Of a DNA stretch of 42,146 nucleotides, positions 9,641-17,836 are shown in pieces. The DNA is from Rhizomonospora bruguierae. Its GTDB lineage: Bacteria; Actinomycetota; Actinomycetes; Mycobacteriales; Micromonosporaceae. The translations under genes were made by a program, and so were the position numbers. Within the stretch, counting starts at the first letter, position 1; every line of letters starts with the position of its first letter. Below the pieces are notes generated by a model, which saw only the letters and a list, made by a program, of their open reading frames with translations, searched no databases and was not told where the DNA came from. Where the stretch lies: positions 1 to 42,146 of the forward strand of contig NZ_BBQH01000053.1 of the NCBI RefSeq assembly GCF_018397995.1. The letters are read 5' to 3'.

Positions 9641-10204
9641 ATGACGTCCACATCGATCGCCGTTCTCGTCATCCTGCTCGTGGTGTTCGCCGGACTGGCG
9701 GTGCTCGGCTGGCTGGCCATGCGGCGCCGCTCGCTGCGCGAACGCTTCGGCCCCGAGTACGACCGGGTGGTGTCCGAGCAGGACAGCCGCGCGGCCGCCG
9801 AGCGGGAGCTGCGCGAGCGCGAGCGCCGCCACGCCGAGCTGGACCTGCGCGAGCTCAGCGACTCCTCCCGGACCACCTACCGGGCGGCCTGGGCGGAGAT
9901 CCAAGCCCGCTTCGTCGACGCCCCGGACGAGGCCGTCGGGGCCGCCGACGAACTGGTCACCCGCCTGATCGCCGAACGGGGCTACCCGGTCGGCGGGTAC
10001 GAGGACCAGGTCGCGCAGCTGTCCGTGGAGCACGCCCGCACGCTGGACCACTACCGCCAGGCGCACGACATCAACCTGGCCCACGAGCGCGGCGAGGCCA
10101 GCACCGAGCAGTTGCGCCGGGCGCTGGTCCACTACCGCGCGCTGGTCGCCGACCTGCTCGGCGAGGACCCGGTGCCGAGCGACCACACCACCACTCCGCG
10201 GTGA
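9641..10204 (+). CDS. Membrane-anchored coiled-coil protein
   Basis: The protein has 187 residues. The N-terminus MTSTSIAVLVILLVVFAGLAVLGW is a single transmembrane helix. It is followed by a charged helical stretch (RRRSLRERF, ERELRERERRHAEL) and a C-terminal region beginning YRAAWAEIQARFVDAPDEAV. That region resembles the C-terminus of the next gene (WREVQLRFVDNPDGAA). ATG 9641 is chosen because GAAGGAGG lies just upstream; an in-frame GTG at 9584 has no such site. The function is unknown. It belongs to the Clp ATPase gene group and its stop overlaps the spacer before the next start. Confidence 0.75.
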   Translation: MTSTSIAVLVILLVVFAGLAVLGWLAMRRRSLRERFGPEYDRVVSEQDSRAAAERELRERERRHAELDLRELSDSSRTTYRAAWAEIQARFVDAPDEAVGAADELVTRLIAERGYPVGGYEDQVAQLSVEHARTLDHYRQAHDINLAHERGEASTEQLRRALVHYRALVADLLGEDPVPSDHTTTPR

Positions 10205-10215
10205 AGGACCCCACC

Positions 10216-11457
10216 ATGCGCATCTTCAGCGACGCCCGCACGGATCGCGACGAGCCCGACGACCGCGCCGGCGATGACCGCGCCCCCGACGACCGTGCCC
10301 GCGATGACCAGCCCGACGACCGGAGCCCCGCGACGATCGACACCGAGGACCACAAGGACTCGCAGCTGAGCCACCCGTTGGAGCGGCTGCCTGGCGACGG
10401 CACCGCCGACCCCGACGAACCGCACCCGCCCGACCGCGTGCCGGATCCGCTGACCGCGTTCGGGGCCCCCTCGGTGGCGGGCGCGGTGGCTGCCTCCGCC
10501 GAGGCGGCCAACCTCAAGACCGACCGGGGTGCCGAGGACGCGCCCGGCGACGAGATCGCACGCGACGAGGCCGGCCGCGTCGTGGCGCGGCGGGAGGCCC
10601 GGGAGCGGGCCCGGGAAGAGGCCCACGAGGCCGCCGCCGAGGACCGCCTCGTCGGCGACGAGCCGATCGACCGCGACGACGAGCAGCGGGCCGGCGAGCA
10701 GCCGACCAGCGCGCAGCGGGCCAACGCGCGCCGGGCCAACGCGCAGCCAACCGGCGCGCAGCGAATCGGCGAGCGGCGACGGGCCAGCGGGCAGCCGACC
10801 GGCGCGCAGCGGGCCGGCGAGGGCGCGACGAAGGTCCGCGAGACGGGTGGCGACACCGAGTTCGTCGAGCCGCCGACCGCGGGCCCCGGCCCGACCGCGA
10901 CCGGCGCGACCTCCGTCCCCGGTGCCTCCATGATGGATGGTGCCGCCCACGGTGGCGAGGCGGCGGACCGGCACCGCGCCGACGAGGACGACGGCGAGCC
11001 CGAGCCCGCCGACGTGCCCGGCGACCACACGGTCGAGGAACCCGGGCCGGACAGCGCCGGTGACCCGTCCGCGACCCCGGGCGCCACCCCCACCTCTGCC
11101 GGCACCGGCGCCACCCTTGTCGCCGCCGAAGCCGCCCCTGCTGCCAGCGGCGCCGGCGCCACCCCTGCCGCGCCCGGTGCCGGCGCCGGAACGGACCGCC
11201 TCTGGCCGGGCGGCGCCGCGGACGACCTGCGGGACCGCTGGCGCGAGGTTCAACTGCGCTTCGTGGACAACCCGGACGGCGCGGCGGGCGAGGCCAAGGC
11301 GCTGGTCGACGAGGCGGTCGACCGGCTGACCGCGGCCCTGGGCGAGCGGCGCGACCGGCTCGGTAACTGGGCGTCCGCGCCGGGCGACGAGACCGAGCGG
11401 CTGCGGGTCGCCGTGCGCGGCTACCGCGACTTCCTGAACCGGCTGCTCGACCTGTAG
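10216..11457 (+). CDS. Acidic low-complexity protein with C-terminal RFVD domain
   Basis: This 413-residue protein is mostly disordered-looking Asp/Arg/Ala/Pro-rich sequence. A degenerate QPTxAQR repeat lies around 10700-10820, and an Ala/Pro/Gly linker precedes a folded-looking C-terminal domain of about 75 residues (LRDRWREVQLRFVDNPDGAA through YRDFLNRLLDL). The C-terminal domain is similar to that of the upstream membrane protein, so the two are probably paralogues there. ATG 10216 has GAAGGA seven bases upstream, better than the GTG at 10201. There is no signal peptide. The function is unknown; the position suggests co-expression with the Clp unfoldase. Confidence 0.7.
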   Translation: MRIFSDARTDRDEPDDRAGDDRAPDDRARDDQPDDRSPATIDTEDHKDSQLSHPLERLPGDGTADPDEPHPPDRVPDPLTAFGAPSVAGAVAASAEAANLKTDRGAEDAPGDEIARDEAGRVVARREARERAREEAHEAAAEDRLVGDEPIDRDDEQRAGEQPTSAQRANARRANAQPTGAQRIGERRRASGQPTGAQRAGEGATKVRETGGDTEFVEPPTAGPGPTATGATSVPGASMMDGAAHGGEAADRHRADEDDGEPEPADVPGDHTVEEPGPDSAGDPSATPGATPTSAGTGATLVAAEAAPAASGAGATPAAPGAGAGTDRLWPGGAADDLRDRWREVQLRFVDNPDGAAGEAKALVDEAVDRLTAALGERRDRLGNWASAPGDETERLRVAVRGYRDFLNRLLDL

Positions 11458-11496
11458 GTCGTCACTCCCGGCCCGACTCCCGGCCCGCGCGGCGCG

Positions 11497-11523
11497 ACGC
11501 ACCCGTCGCGCGCGCGGGTGCGT
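11497..11523. terminator. GC-rich bidirectional hairpin
   Basis: ACGCACCCG (11497-11505) and CGGGTGCGT (11515-11523) form a perfect 9-bp stem with a 9-base loop. It lies between the convergent genes ending at 11457 (+) and 11524 (-), where a shared terminator would be expected. There is no U tract, which is common in high-GC actinobacteria. Confidence 0.55.
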
Positions 11524-11745
11524 TCACTGCACGCTGTCCACGCCCAGACCGGCGGCCGTGCAGGAGGCGAGCCGGTCGGCCCGGGCCTCCTCCTCGCGCG
11601 CCTGCAGGGTCGCGTACTCGGTGATCTCGGACGGGCCGGGCACGCCCCGCAGCCCGGCCAGGAACCGCTCCAGGTCACGGAGGGCCGACGCGTGGTTCGC
11701 CGTGGCGGCTCGCGCCCGCTCCAGCTCATCAGCGGGTGTGCTCAC
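11524..11745 (-). CDS. Small hypothetical protein
   Basis: A 73-residue helical, charged protein (MSTPADELERARAATANHASALRDLERFL) with no recognised domain and no signal peptide. It starts with GTG at 11745. Third-position GC is high, as expected for a real gene. The hairpin at its 3' end supports this strand as coding. It is convergent with the acidic protein gene. The function is unknown, and it could be a chance open frame. Confidence 0.45.
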   Translation of the reverse strand: MSTPADELERARAATANHASALRDLERFLAGLRGVPGPSEITEYATLQAREEEARADRLASCTAAGLGVDSVQ

Positions 11746-12002
11746 CGCCCCCCGCTACCCGGCTCCGGGCCCGGCAAACCCGACCGGCTCCGGGCGGGGC
11801 GCCCTCGACCCCGGCTCCGGGGCGGCGAAACCCACGCGGACGCCGCTCAGCCGGGAAGGCAGTGGTCTGCCGTGATCAGGGCACCCGGCCCGAGGGCACG
11901 ACCGCGCGCGGGCCGGTCATCACGCGGCCAGCGGCATCGAGGCCGAGTCCGAGCCCCGCCGGGTGAGGGCCGGGCGCCCCGGGCGGCGCAAGTCCCCGCT
12001 GG

Positions 12003-12731
12003 TCAGGCGGCGACCAGGGTTTCGCGTAGCCGGTCCAGTTCCTCGGGGCGCAGGCCGTGCGCGGCGGCCCAGCCGGCGGCGTCCCCCCAGCGGGCGCGCA
12101 TGCCGGCGAGGGTGGCCGGCATCGTCTCGGCCGCCAGCACCCAATCGTCGTAGTCCAGGTTGAGGTCGGCGGCGTCGACGAGGTTGAGCCGGGTGGCGAG
12201 CCACCGGTCCCGCTCGATGATCGCGGCGACGGCGGCGCTGGTCAGCAGGTAGTCCGCGCAGATGTCGGCGTCCGGGACGCCGATCAGCGACAGGATCGTG
12301 GCGACCAGAACGCCGGTGCGGTCGCAGCCGGCCTCGCAGTGGATGACCGCCGGCAGGGCGCCGGGCTCGAGCAGCCCCCGGATCGCGGTCACCAGCACGT
12401 CGCCCCGCTCGGCCAGCACGCCCAGGTAGTAGCCGGCCAGGTCGTCGTACTCGGCCAGTTTGTCGATCGGCGCGGCGACGTACCGCACGCCGGTGCGGGC
12501 GAGCAGACCCCGGCCGAACAGGTCCACCTCGCGCTCGCCGCGCAGGTCCACCACGGTCGCCAGGCCCAGCCGCTCGACCAGCCACGCCGTGTCGGACGCC
12601 GACGCGTACGCCACCGAGTCGCTGCGGTACAGCCGGTCGGTGCGGGTGGTGCCGCCGGGCGCGACCGGCAGGCCGCCGAGATCCCTGAAGTTGTACAGGT
12701 TCTCGAATGTGACGCTACGTACCGTGGCCAT
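12003..12731 (-). CDS. Tyrosine/dual-specificity protein phosphatase
   Basis: This 242-residue protein begins with the NFRDLGGLPV motif of the actinobacterial tyrosine-phosphatase family. It has the P-loop H131-C132-E-A-G-C-D-R138-T-G, matching the CX5R active site with nucleophile Cys132 and Arg138. Members dephosphorylate Tyr or Ser/Thr peptides and sometimes phosphoinositides. It is predicted cytoplasmic. ATG 12731 is chosen because homology begins there; the open frame extends upstream into non-homologous sequence. It is separated by 279 bases from the XRE regulator gene and is probably transcribed alone. Confidence 0.85.
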   Translation of the reverse strand: MATVRSVTFENLYNFRDLGGLPVAPGGTTRTDRLYRSDSVAYASASDTAWLVERLGLATVVDLRGEREVDLFGRGLLARTGVRYVAAPIDKLAEYDDLAGYYLGVLAERGDVLVTAIRGLLEPGALPAVIHCEAGCDRTGVLVATILSLIGVPDADICADYLLTSAAVAAIIERDRWLATRLNLVDAADLNLDYDDWVLAAETMPATLAGMRARWGDAAGWAAAHGLRPEELDRLRETLVAA

Positions 12732-13010
12732 GGCGAAAAGTCTGCCCAGGGGCGCGATGTGCGTCAATACGCCGGGACGGGGACGGGTACCGTCTCGGGG
12801 ACCTGCGCGGGGCTGCGTCCCCCTCGGCCACAGCCCCTGCGCCCGGCGCGGCGGCCAGCGGTAATCAGTAGATGCGCATCGGTTGCCCTCCCCCGTGCCG
12901 ATGACGTATCCCGGGCGACCGCGCCGCCGCCGGTACAGACCGTAAGGGCAACCACCCCCGGGCGGACCGGCGATTGCAGCGCCGCGACCACCGTGCAACA
13001 GGCCGTTTAG

Positions 13011-14558
13011 TCAGGCCGGGGGGCCGGCGGGCGAGGACAGCAGCCAGTGCGCGGTCTGCCGGACGGTGCCGGGCAGGTCCCCGCGCTGCCGCAGTTCGGC
13101 GAGCAGGCCGTAGTGGCGGTCGGTGCCGACGCCGTAGGCGAGGCAGCGCAGCACGCCCTCGGTCGTCGCCGACGGCGCGGCCGACCAGGCCGCGATCTGC
13201 GCCGAGAGGATCCGGCCCCAGGTCTCGAGCGGGTACCGCCCCGGGCAGTGCGGGATGGCCCAGCCGGCGGCGTGCCGGAGGGTGGCGCTGGAGCCGGGGC
13301 TGGTCAGGATCGACCGCATCAGCGGGCGGTGCAGGTCGACGCCGAGCGTGGTCAGCGCGCGCAGCGCCGGCAGCGCCATCTCCTCCACCCGGCGGGAGAG
13401 GCTGGCCTTCAGCTCGCCCAGCAGCGCCACCGCCACCGGGTCGCGGTACGGGGTGGCGGCGATGAGCATGCCGGCGAGCAGGCGCAGGTCCGGGTTCGGG
13501 TCGAACAGCGCCTGCCGCACCAGGTCGGCCAGCACCGGGTCGCGTTCGTACCCGTCGTTGTCGAAGCTGATCCGCGCCTGGCCGGCGATGCGTTCGCTCA
13601 CCGCGTGCGCCTCCGCCGGGCACCCCGAGCCCGGCTCAGGCTCCACATCGGACAGGAGGGTGGCGCGGCGGCGCCGCGGTGACCGGCCCGGCCCGGACGC
13701 GCCGAGGATCGCCGCCACCTCGGCCAGCAGCGGCGCGGTGGCCGGGTCGGTGGTGGAATCGGTTATCGAGTGGTGCACCGCCCGGGTCAGGCGGGCGCGT
13801 TCGTCGCCGGTGAAATGGCCGTGCCGCACCTTGCGCACCGCGGCCAGCAGGCCGGCGTAGTGCGCGCGGTCGCTGGCCGGGTTCTCGATCTGCCGCAGGA
13901 CGTACCTGTTCCCGTCCTCGTGCGCGACGACGTCGAGCAGCGACACCGGTTCGATGACGGCCGGCGAGGACGGGTCGTCGGCCAGCGCCACGCAGGCCGC
14001 CACGGCGTGCGGGCGCGCCGCCGGGTGCTCCAGCAGGCGGCTGATCGCCTCCTGCCGTTGCAGCCACGCGCTCTTCTCGGAGATCACCAGTTCGCGCAGC
14101 AACTGCTCGGCCAGGTCGCTCCACAGCCGGCGCGGGTAGAGCACCAGGGCCGGCTGCGCCGAGACCAGTTCGGTCAGCCGGCTCCACTGCGCGCCGGTCA
14201 TCTCGCCGAGGGCGAGCGCGCGGTCCAGCAGGTCGTACAGCCGCCGCTGGTCGGCCGGGCGGGCGGCCGGGGTCTCCGCCGGCGCGTGCGGGTCCATGCG
14301 GCGCAGCGTGTCGCTCAGCACGACGAGCGACTCGGGCTCGGCGCCCAGCAGTTCCTCGTACCGGCGCAGCACGTCCCGGCCGGCCGCCGTCGCGCCCTGC
14401 TCCCACCGCGTGATCTGCGACGGCGCCAGTTCGGGCGCGGAGTCCGGCCGGAAGGCGCGGGCGAAGTCGCGGCCCGACCGGAATTCGGCGTGCGGACCCA
14501 GGCGACGGTTGCTGCGCAGCAACCAGCCCACGTAGCGCGACGCCACGGTCACAGACAT
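13011..14558 (-). CDS. XRE-type regulator with long helical C-terminal region
   Basis: The protein has 515 residues. The N-terminus (about 1-80) has a helix-turn-helix of the Cro/CI type, with FARAFRPDSAPELAPSQITRWEQGATAAGRDVLRRYEEL fitting recognition helix plus SxxxxWE. The remaining 430 residues are an Ala/Leu-rich helical array (repeated LxxLVRQALFDPNPDLRLLAG-like units) that could be HEAT-like repeats. Such proteins are usually uncharacterised one-component regulators. The start is taken as ATG 14558 because sequence upstream to 15023 overlaps the divergent hydrolase. A GTG two codons later is equally possible. It is divergent from the hydrolase across 109 bases. Confidence 0.75.
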   Translation of the reverse strand: MSVTVASRYVGWLLRSNRRLGPHAEFRSGRDFARAFRPDSAPELAPSQITRWEQGATAAGRDVLRRYEELLGAEPESLVVLSDTLRRMDPHAPAETPAARPADQRRLYDLLDRALALGEMTGAQWSRLTELVSAQPALVLYPRRLWSDLAEQLLRELVISEKSAWLQRQEAISRLLEHPAARPHAVAACVALADDPSSPAVIEPVSLLDVVAHEDGNRYVLRQIENPASDRAHYAGLLAAVRKVRHGHFTGDERARLTRAVHHSITDSTTDPATAPLLAEVAAILGASGPGRSPRRRRATLLSDVEPEPGSGCPAEAHAVSERIAGQARISFDNDGYERDPVLADLVRQALFDPNPDLRLLAGMLIAATPYRDPVAVALLGELKASLSRRVEEMALPALRALTTLGVDLHRPLMRSILTSPGSSATLRHAAGWAIPHCPGRYPLETWGRILSAQIAAWSAAPSATTEGVLRCLAYGVGTDRHYGLLAELRQRGDLPGTVRQTAHWLLSSPAGPPA

Positions 14559-14667
14559 GTGACCCAACGTTCTGGAGACGGGTGATCCAATCAAGCCGTT
14601 CACGTCCCGGAACGCCCGTTGCCGCGAATCGCGGTTGATCGGGCGGCGCCAGGGTAGCCACGAGCCC

Positions 14668-15375
14668 ATGCCGATCACCCACGAGAGTGCCCCACCGCAC
14701 CGGCTGCCGGAGGAGAACTCCCGGCACGGACGGCTCACCGTGCGCCCGGGGCCGACCGTCACCCCGACCGGCCGCACCGGCCTGGTCACGTTCGACGGGC
14801 CCGGCGGGGAGATGATCGCGCAGGCGTACGTGCCCGAGCCGGCCGACGGCGGCCTGTACCGGATGGCGCTGCTGCTGCACGGCGCCGGCGGCTCGCCGCG
14901 CCAGGCCCTGGACCTGATGCTGCGGGTCGCCGACGAGCGGCGGCTGCTGCTGGTGGCGCCGCAGTCCTCGACCGCGACCTGGGACATGATCACCATCGGG
15001 TTCGGCCCGGACGTGCGCCGCATCGACCGGGTGGTGCAGGAGATCCTCGACGCCTACCCGGTCGGCACCATGGTCATCGGCGGGTTCTCCGACGGGGCCT
15101 CGTACGCGCTCTCGCTCGGCCTGATCAACGGCGACCTCTTCGAGGCGGTCGTGGCGTTCTCGCCCGGGTTCGCCGCCCCGCTGATCACCCACGGCAGGCC
15201 CCGGCTCTACGTCGCGCACGGCACCGACGACCAGGTTCTGCCCATCGACCGGTGCAGCCGGCGGATCGTGCCGCGGCTGCGCTCGCTCAACTACGACGTC
15301 ACCTTCGACGAGTTCGACGACGGCCACGAGGTACCCGACAGCGTCGTGACCCGCGTCCTGGACTGGCTCGGCTGA
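14668..15375 (+). CDS. Alpha/beta-hydrolase (esterase/phospholipase type)
   Basis: This 235-residue protein has the full catalytic set of an alpha/beta-hydrolase: nucleophile elbow G-F-S141-D-G, acid D187 or D188 in HGTDDQVLP, and H220 in DDGHEVP. LLLHGAGG near residue 70 supplies the oxyanion-hole region. The layout resembles carboxylesterase/phospholipase and PHB-depolymerase-like enzymes. The substrate is unknown. No signal peptide is seen; the first 40 residues are polar. ATG 14668 is preferred to an upstream TTG. It is divergent from the XRE gene, a possible regulator. Confidence 0.82.
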   Translation: MPITHESAPPHRLPEENSRHGRLTVRPGPTVTPTGRTGLVTFDGPGGEMIAQAYVPEPADGGLYRMALLLHGAGGSPRQALDLMLRVADERRLLLVAPQSSTATWDMITIGFGPDVRRIDRVVQEILDAYPVGTMVIGGFSDGASYALSLGLINGDLFEAVVAFSPGFAAPLITHGRPRLYVAHGTDDQVLPIDRCSRRIVPRLRSLNYDVTFDEFDDGHEVPDSVVTRVLDWLG

Positions 15376-15419
15376 CCGGTCGCCGCTTACCCGGGCAGTA
15401 CCGGGGTACAGGCCGTCGC

Positions 15420-15902
15420 GTGGCGGGGTGGCGGCGCACGCGAGGGCTGCAGAAGCGGGTCGGCTGGTTCGCGGGCGTCCTCGGCGGGGTGGTGGCGCTG
15501 GTGGTCGTCATCGCCGGGACGACCGACCCGCCGAGCTACGACAGCTACCGGGACCAGGTGCGGCAGACCGCCAAGCAGGTCAGCAGCGCGGTGGCGGCCG
15601 CGGACTGGGCGACCCGGCTGGAACTGTCCGGCCGGACGGCGTTCGCCCTCAGCCGGGTCGTGGTGTCGGAGGCGGCGACCGACGCCAGCGAGTCCTGGGA
15701 CACCCTGGCCAAGCGCCGGCCGCCCAACGAACGGGCGATGGAGCTGCGGCAGCGGGCGGTGGGGCCGATGCGGGCGGCGGTCTCCGGGCTGGCCGAGTTG
15801 CGCACCGCCGTGCGCGGGCGGAACGCATCCGATGCGGGTCGGGCGCTGGCCGCGCTGGTCGAACCGGCGCGGCAACTGCGCGAGTTGCAGCGGGTCGCGT
15901 AG
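15420..15902 (+). CDS. Single-pass membrane-anchored helical protein
   Basis: The protein has 160 residues. A basic N-terminus (MAGWRRTRGLQKR) is followed by a transmembrane segment (about 15-33) and then an extracytoplasmic, mostly helical domain (SYRDQVRQTAKQVSSAVAAADW, RQLRELQRVA). No domain is recognised. The GTG at 15420 is the start that gives a positive-inside anchor. The stop (TAG) overlaps the GTG start of the NRAMP-like gene by one base, so the two are probably coupled and functionally related. Confidence 0.65.
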   Translation: MAGWRRTRGLQKRVGWFAGVLGGVVALVVVIAGTTDPPSYDSYRDQVRQTAKQVSSAVAAADWATRLELSGRTAFALSRVVVSEAATDASESWDTLAKRRPPNERAMELRQRAVGPMRAAVSGLAELRTAVRGRNASDAGRALAALVEPARQLRELQRVA

Positions 15903-17131
15903 TGCGGGGGGCCTTCCGGCCGGCCTTGGGTGTGCTGACCGCGATCGGCGGGTTCGTGGACATCAGCAACCTGGTCACCAGCGGCGTCACCGGCGCGCGC
16001 TTCGGGATGACGCTGACCTGGGCGATCGTCCTCGGCACCGGCGCGATGATCCTCTACGGAGAGATGGCCGGCCGGCTCGCCGCCATCGCCCGCCGGCCCG
16101 TCTTCCACGTGGTCCGCGAGCGGTTGGGCGTACGCACCGGGCTGGCGAACCTGGCCGCGGTGGAGGCCCTGTCGCTGCTGACCGTGGCGGCCGAGATCGG
16201 CGGCGTCGCCTTCGTGCTGGAGCTGCTGACCGGCGTCAACTACCTGGTCTGGGTGCCGGTGGCCGGGCTGGTCACGGGCCTGATCGTGTGGCGGCTGCCG
16301 TTCTCGGGGCTGGAGAACATCTTCGGGCTGCTGGGGCTGACCCTGATCGTCTTCGTGGTGGCGCTGTTCGTCCTGCCCACCGACTGGGGCGCGCTGTGGC
16401 ACGGCGCGACCCACCCGTGGGTGCCGCGGGGCGAGGGGCACCCCGCGTACTTCTTCTACGCCATCTCCCTCGTCGGCTCCTGCGTCATCCCGTACCAGGT
16501 GATCTTCTTTTCCTCCGGCGGGCGGGAGGAGCACTGGACCCGGGAGCGGCTGACCGAGATGCGGACCAACGTCCTGGTCGGGTTCTCGCTGGGCGGGGTG
16601 CTGTCGGTGGCCATCATGGCGGCGGTGGCGGTGGCGCTGCGCCCCCGGGGCATCCAGGTCGAGCACCTGAGCCAGGTGGCGCTGCCCGCCGCCGAGGCGC
16701 TGGGGCGGGTGGGCGCCGTGCTCGCGCTCGTCGGGTTCGGCGCCGCGACGCTGGCCGCCGCCGCGGTCTCGGCGCTGTCCACCGGGTACGGCGTGGCCCA
16801 GTACTTCGGCTGGCCGTGGGGCAAGGACCGCCGGTTCGCCGAGGCGCCCCGCTTCCACCTGGCCACCCTCTCCGGGGTGGCCGTGGCGACCGCGATGCTG
16901 CTCACCACCGTCAACCCGCTCACCATCACGATCCTGTCGGTGGTGCTCGGCGCCGCCGCCGTCCCGCTGACCTACTTCCCGCTGATGGTGGTGGTGAACG
17001 ACCGCGCGTACATGGGCGAGCACGTGAACCCGGGGTGGCTGAACGCCCTCGGCAGCCTGCTCATGCTGGCGATGGTGGTGATCACGCTGGTGGCCGTGCC
17101 ACTACTGCTGCTGACCGGGGGCGGGAGTTGA
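15902..17131 (+). CDS. Atypical NRAMP-superfamily transporter
   Basis: This 409-residue, very hydrophobic protein has about 11 predicted membrane helices in the NRAMP order. The unwound part of helix 1, canonically DPGN, reads D20-I-S-N23. The helix-6 motif, canonically MPH, reads I196-P-Y198 in SCVIPYQVIFFSS. The metal-coordinating Asp and Asn of helix 1 are therefore kept, but the helix-6 methionine that selects transition metals is replaced. In known NRAMP-related Mg transporters this methionine is also missing, so a hard-metal or non-manganese substrate is plausible. The gene starts at GTG 15902, overlapping the upstream stop. The downstream PRC-barrel genes appear to belong to the same operon. 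Confidence 0.78.
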   Translation: MRGAFRPALGVLTAIGGFVDISNLVTSGVTGARFGMTLTWAIVLGTGAMILYGEMAGRLAAIARRPVFHVVRERLGVRTGLANLAAVEALSLLTVAAEIGGVAFVLELLTGVNYLVWVPVAGLVTGLIVWRLPFSGLENIFGLLGLTLIVFVVALFVLPTDWGALWHGATHPWVPRGEGHPAYFFYAISLVGSCVIPYQVIFFSSGGREEHWTRERLTEMRTNVLVGFSLGGVLSVAIMAAVAVALRPRGIQVEHLSQVALPAAEALGRVGAVLALVGFGAATLAAAAVSALSTGYGVAQYFGWPWGKDRRFAEAPRFHLATLSGVAVATAMLLTTVNPLTITILSVVLGAAAVPLTYFPLMVVVNDRAYMGEHVNPGWLNALGSLLMLAMVVITLVAVPLLLLTGGGS

Positions 17132-17132
17132 G

Positions 17133-17468
17133 ATGCGCACCGACGGGCGCCTGTGGGTCAACGAGTTGCTGCTCGACCGGCAGATCTTCGACGTGGACGG
17201 CGAGCCGGTCGGCAAGGTCGACGACCTGGAGTTCACCGTGCCGGACGACGGCGGGCCGCCGGTCCTGACCGCGTTCATCTCCGACACCGCCGCGCTGGGC
17301 CCCCGCATCGGCGGCCGGCTCGGCGCCTGGTGGCTGGCGATCGGGCGCCGGTTCCAGGCCCGCGCCGACCGGGACCCGTACCGGGTGCCCACCGCCCTGG
17401 TCGAGGACGTGGACCGCACCGAGGTGCGGTTGACCGTCCCGCGGTACCGGTTGAGCCGGTGGCGATGA
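17133..17468 (+). CDS. PRC-barrel-like protein (first of two)
   Basis: This 111-residue protein has the beta-rich start LLLDRQIFDVDGEPVGKVDDLEFTV typical of PRC-barrel domains. These bind partners or sense conditions in ribosome maturation and photosynthetic proteins and in many uncharacterised actinobacterial ones. RRFQARADRDPYRVPTALVEDV follows. ATG 17133 lies two bases after the NRAMP stop. Its TGA overlaps the ATG of the next PRC-barrel gene. A cytosolic gating or regulatory role for the transporter is a guess from context. Confidence 0.7.
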   Translation: MRTDGRLWVNELLLDRQIFDVDGEPVGKVDDLEFTVPDDGGPPVLTAFISDTAALGPRIGGRLGAWWLAIGRRFQARADRDPYRVPTALVEDVDRTEVRLTVPRYRLSRWR

Positions 17469-17815
17469 GGGCCGCCGACCTGATCGGAAGCGTGGTCTAC
17501 GACCCCGACGGCGCGGTGGTCGGGCACGTGCGGGACCTGCGCCTGGCGGCCGGCGGGCCACCGCTGGGCGACAGCGGCGAGCCCGCGTACCGGCTGGTCG
17601 CGCTGGACTGCGGCAAGATCGGTGCGGCGCACCACCTCGGGTACGCGGACGCCCAGATGACCGGGCCGTGGCCGCTGGACGGGCTGCTGCGGGCGATGGC
17701 CGGGCACTCCCTGATCGTGTGGTGGCAGGACGTCGTGCGGATCGAGGGGCGCCGGGTGCACATCCGCCTGCGCCGCGGCGACCTGCGATCCGTCCGCCAG
17801 GGCAACGGGGTGTGA
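17465..17815 (+). CDS. PRC-barrel-like protein (second of two)
   Basis: This 116-residue protein begins MRAADLIGSVVYDPDGAVVGHVRDLRL, a second PRC-barrel type strand pattern, and ends with DVVRIEGRRVHIRLRRGDLR. It overlaps the upstream PRC gene by four bases (ATGA), so the two are translated together. The tandem arrangement after an NRAMP-type transporter suggests they work as a pair. This gene closes the operon; the next gene is convergent. Confidence 0.7.
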   Translation: MRAADLIGSVVYDPDGAVVGHVRDLRLAAGGPPLGDSGEPAYRLVALDCGKIGAAHHLGYADAQMTGPWPLDGLLRAMAGHSLIVWWQDVVRIEGRRVHIRLRRGDLRSVRQGNGV

Positions 17816-17836
17816 GCCCGGCCGGGCCGGTGGCGG

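Noticed and set aside
12883-12900. Four-codon leader ORF (MRIY) after GGGAGGG on the minus strand
   Set aside because: It is too short to judge, and no hairpin or regulated gene follows closely.
12764-12991. 75-codon minus-strand frame between phosphatase and XRE genes
   Set aside because: No family, no ribosome site, and low-complexity ends. The 279-base gap has no other supportable feature.
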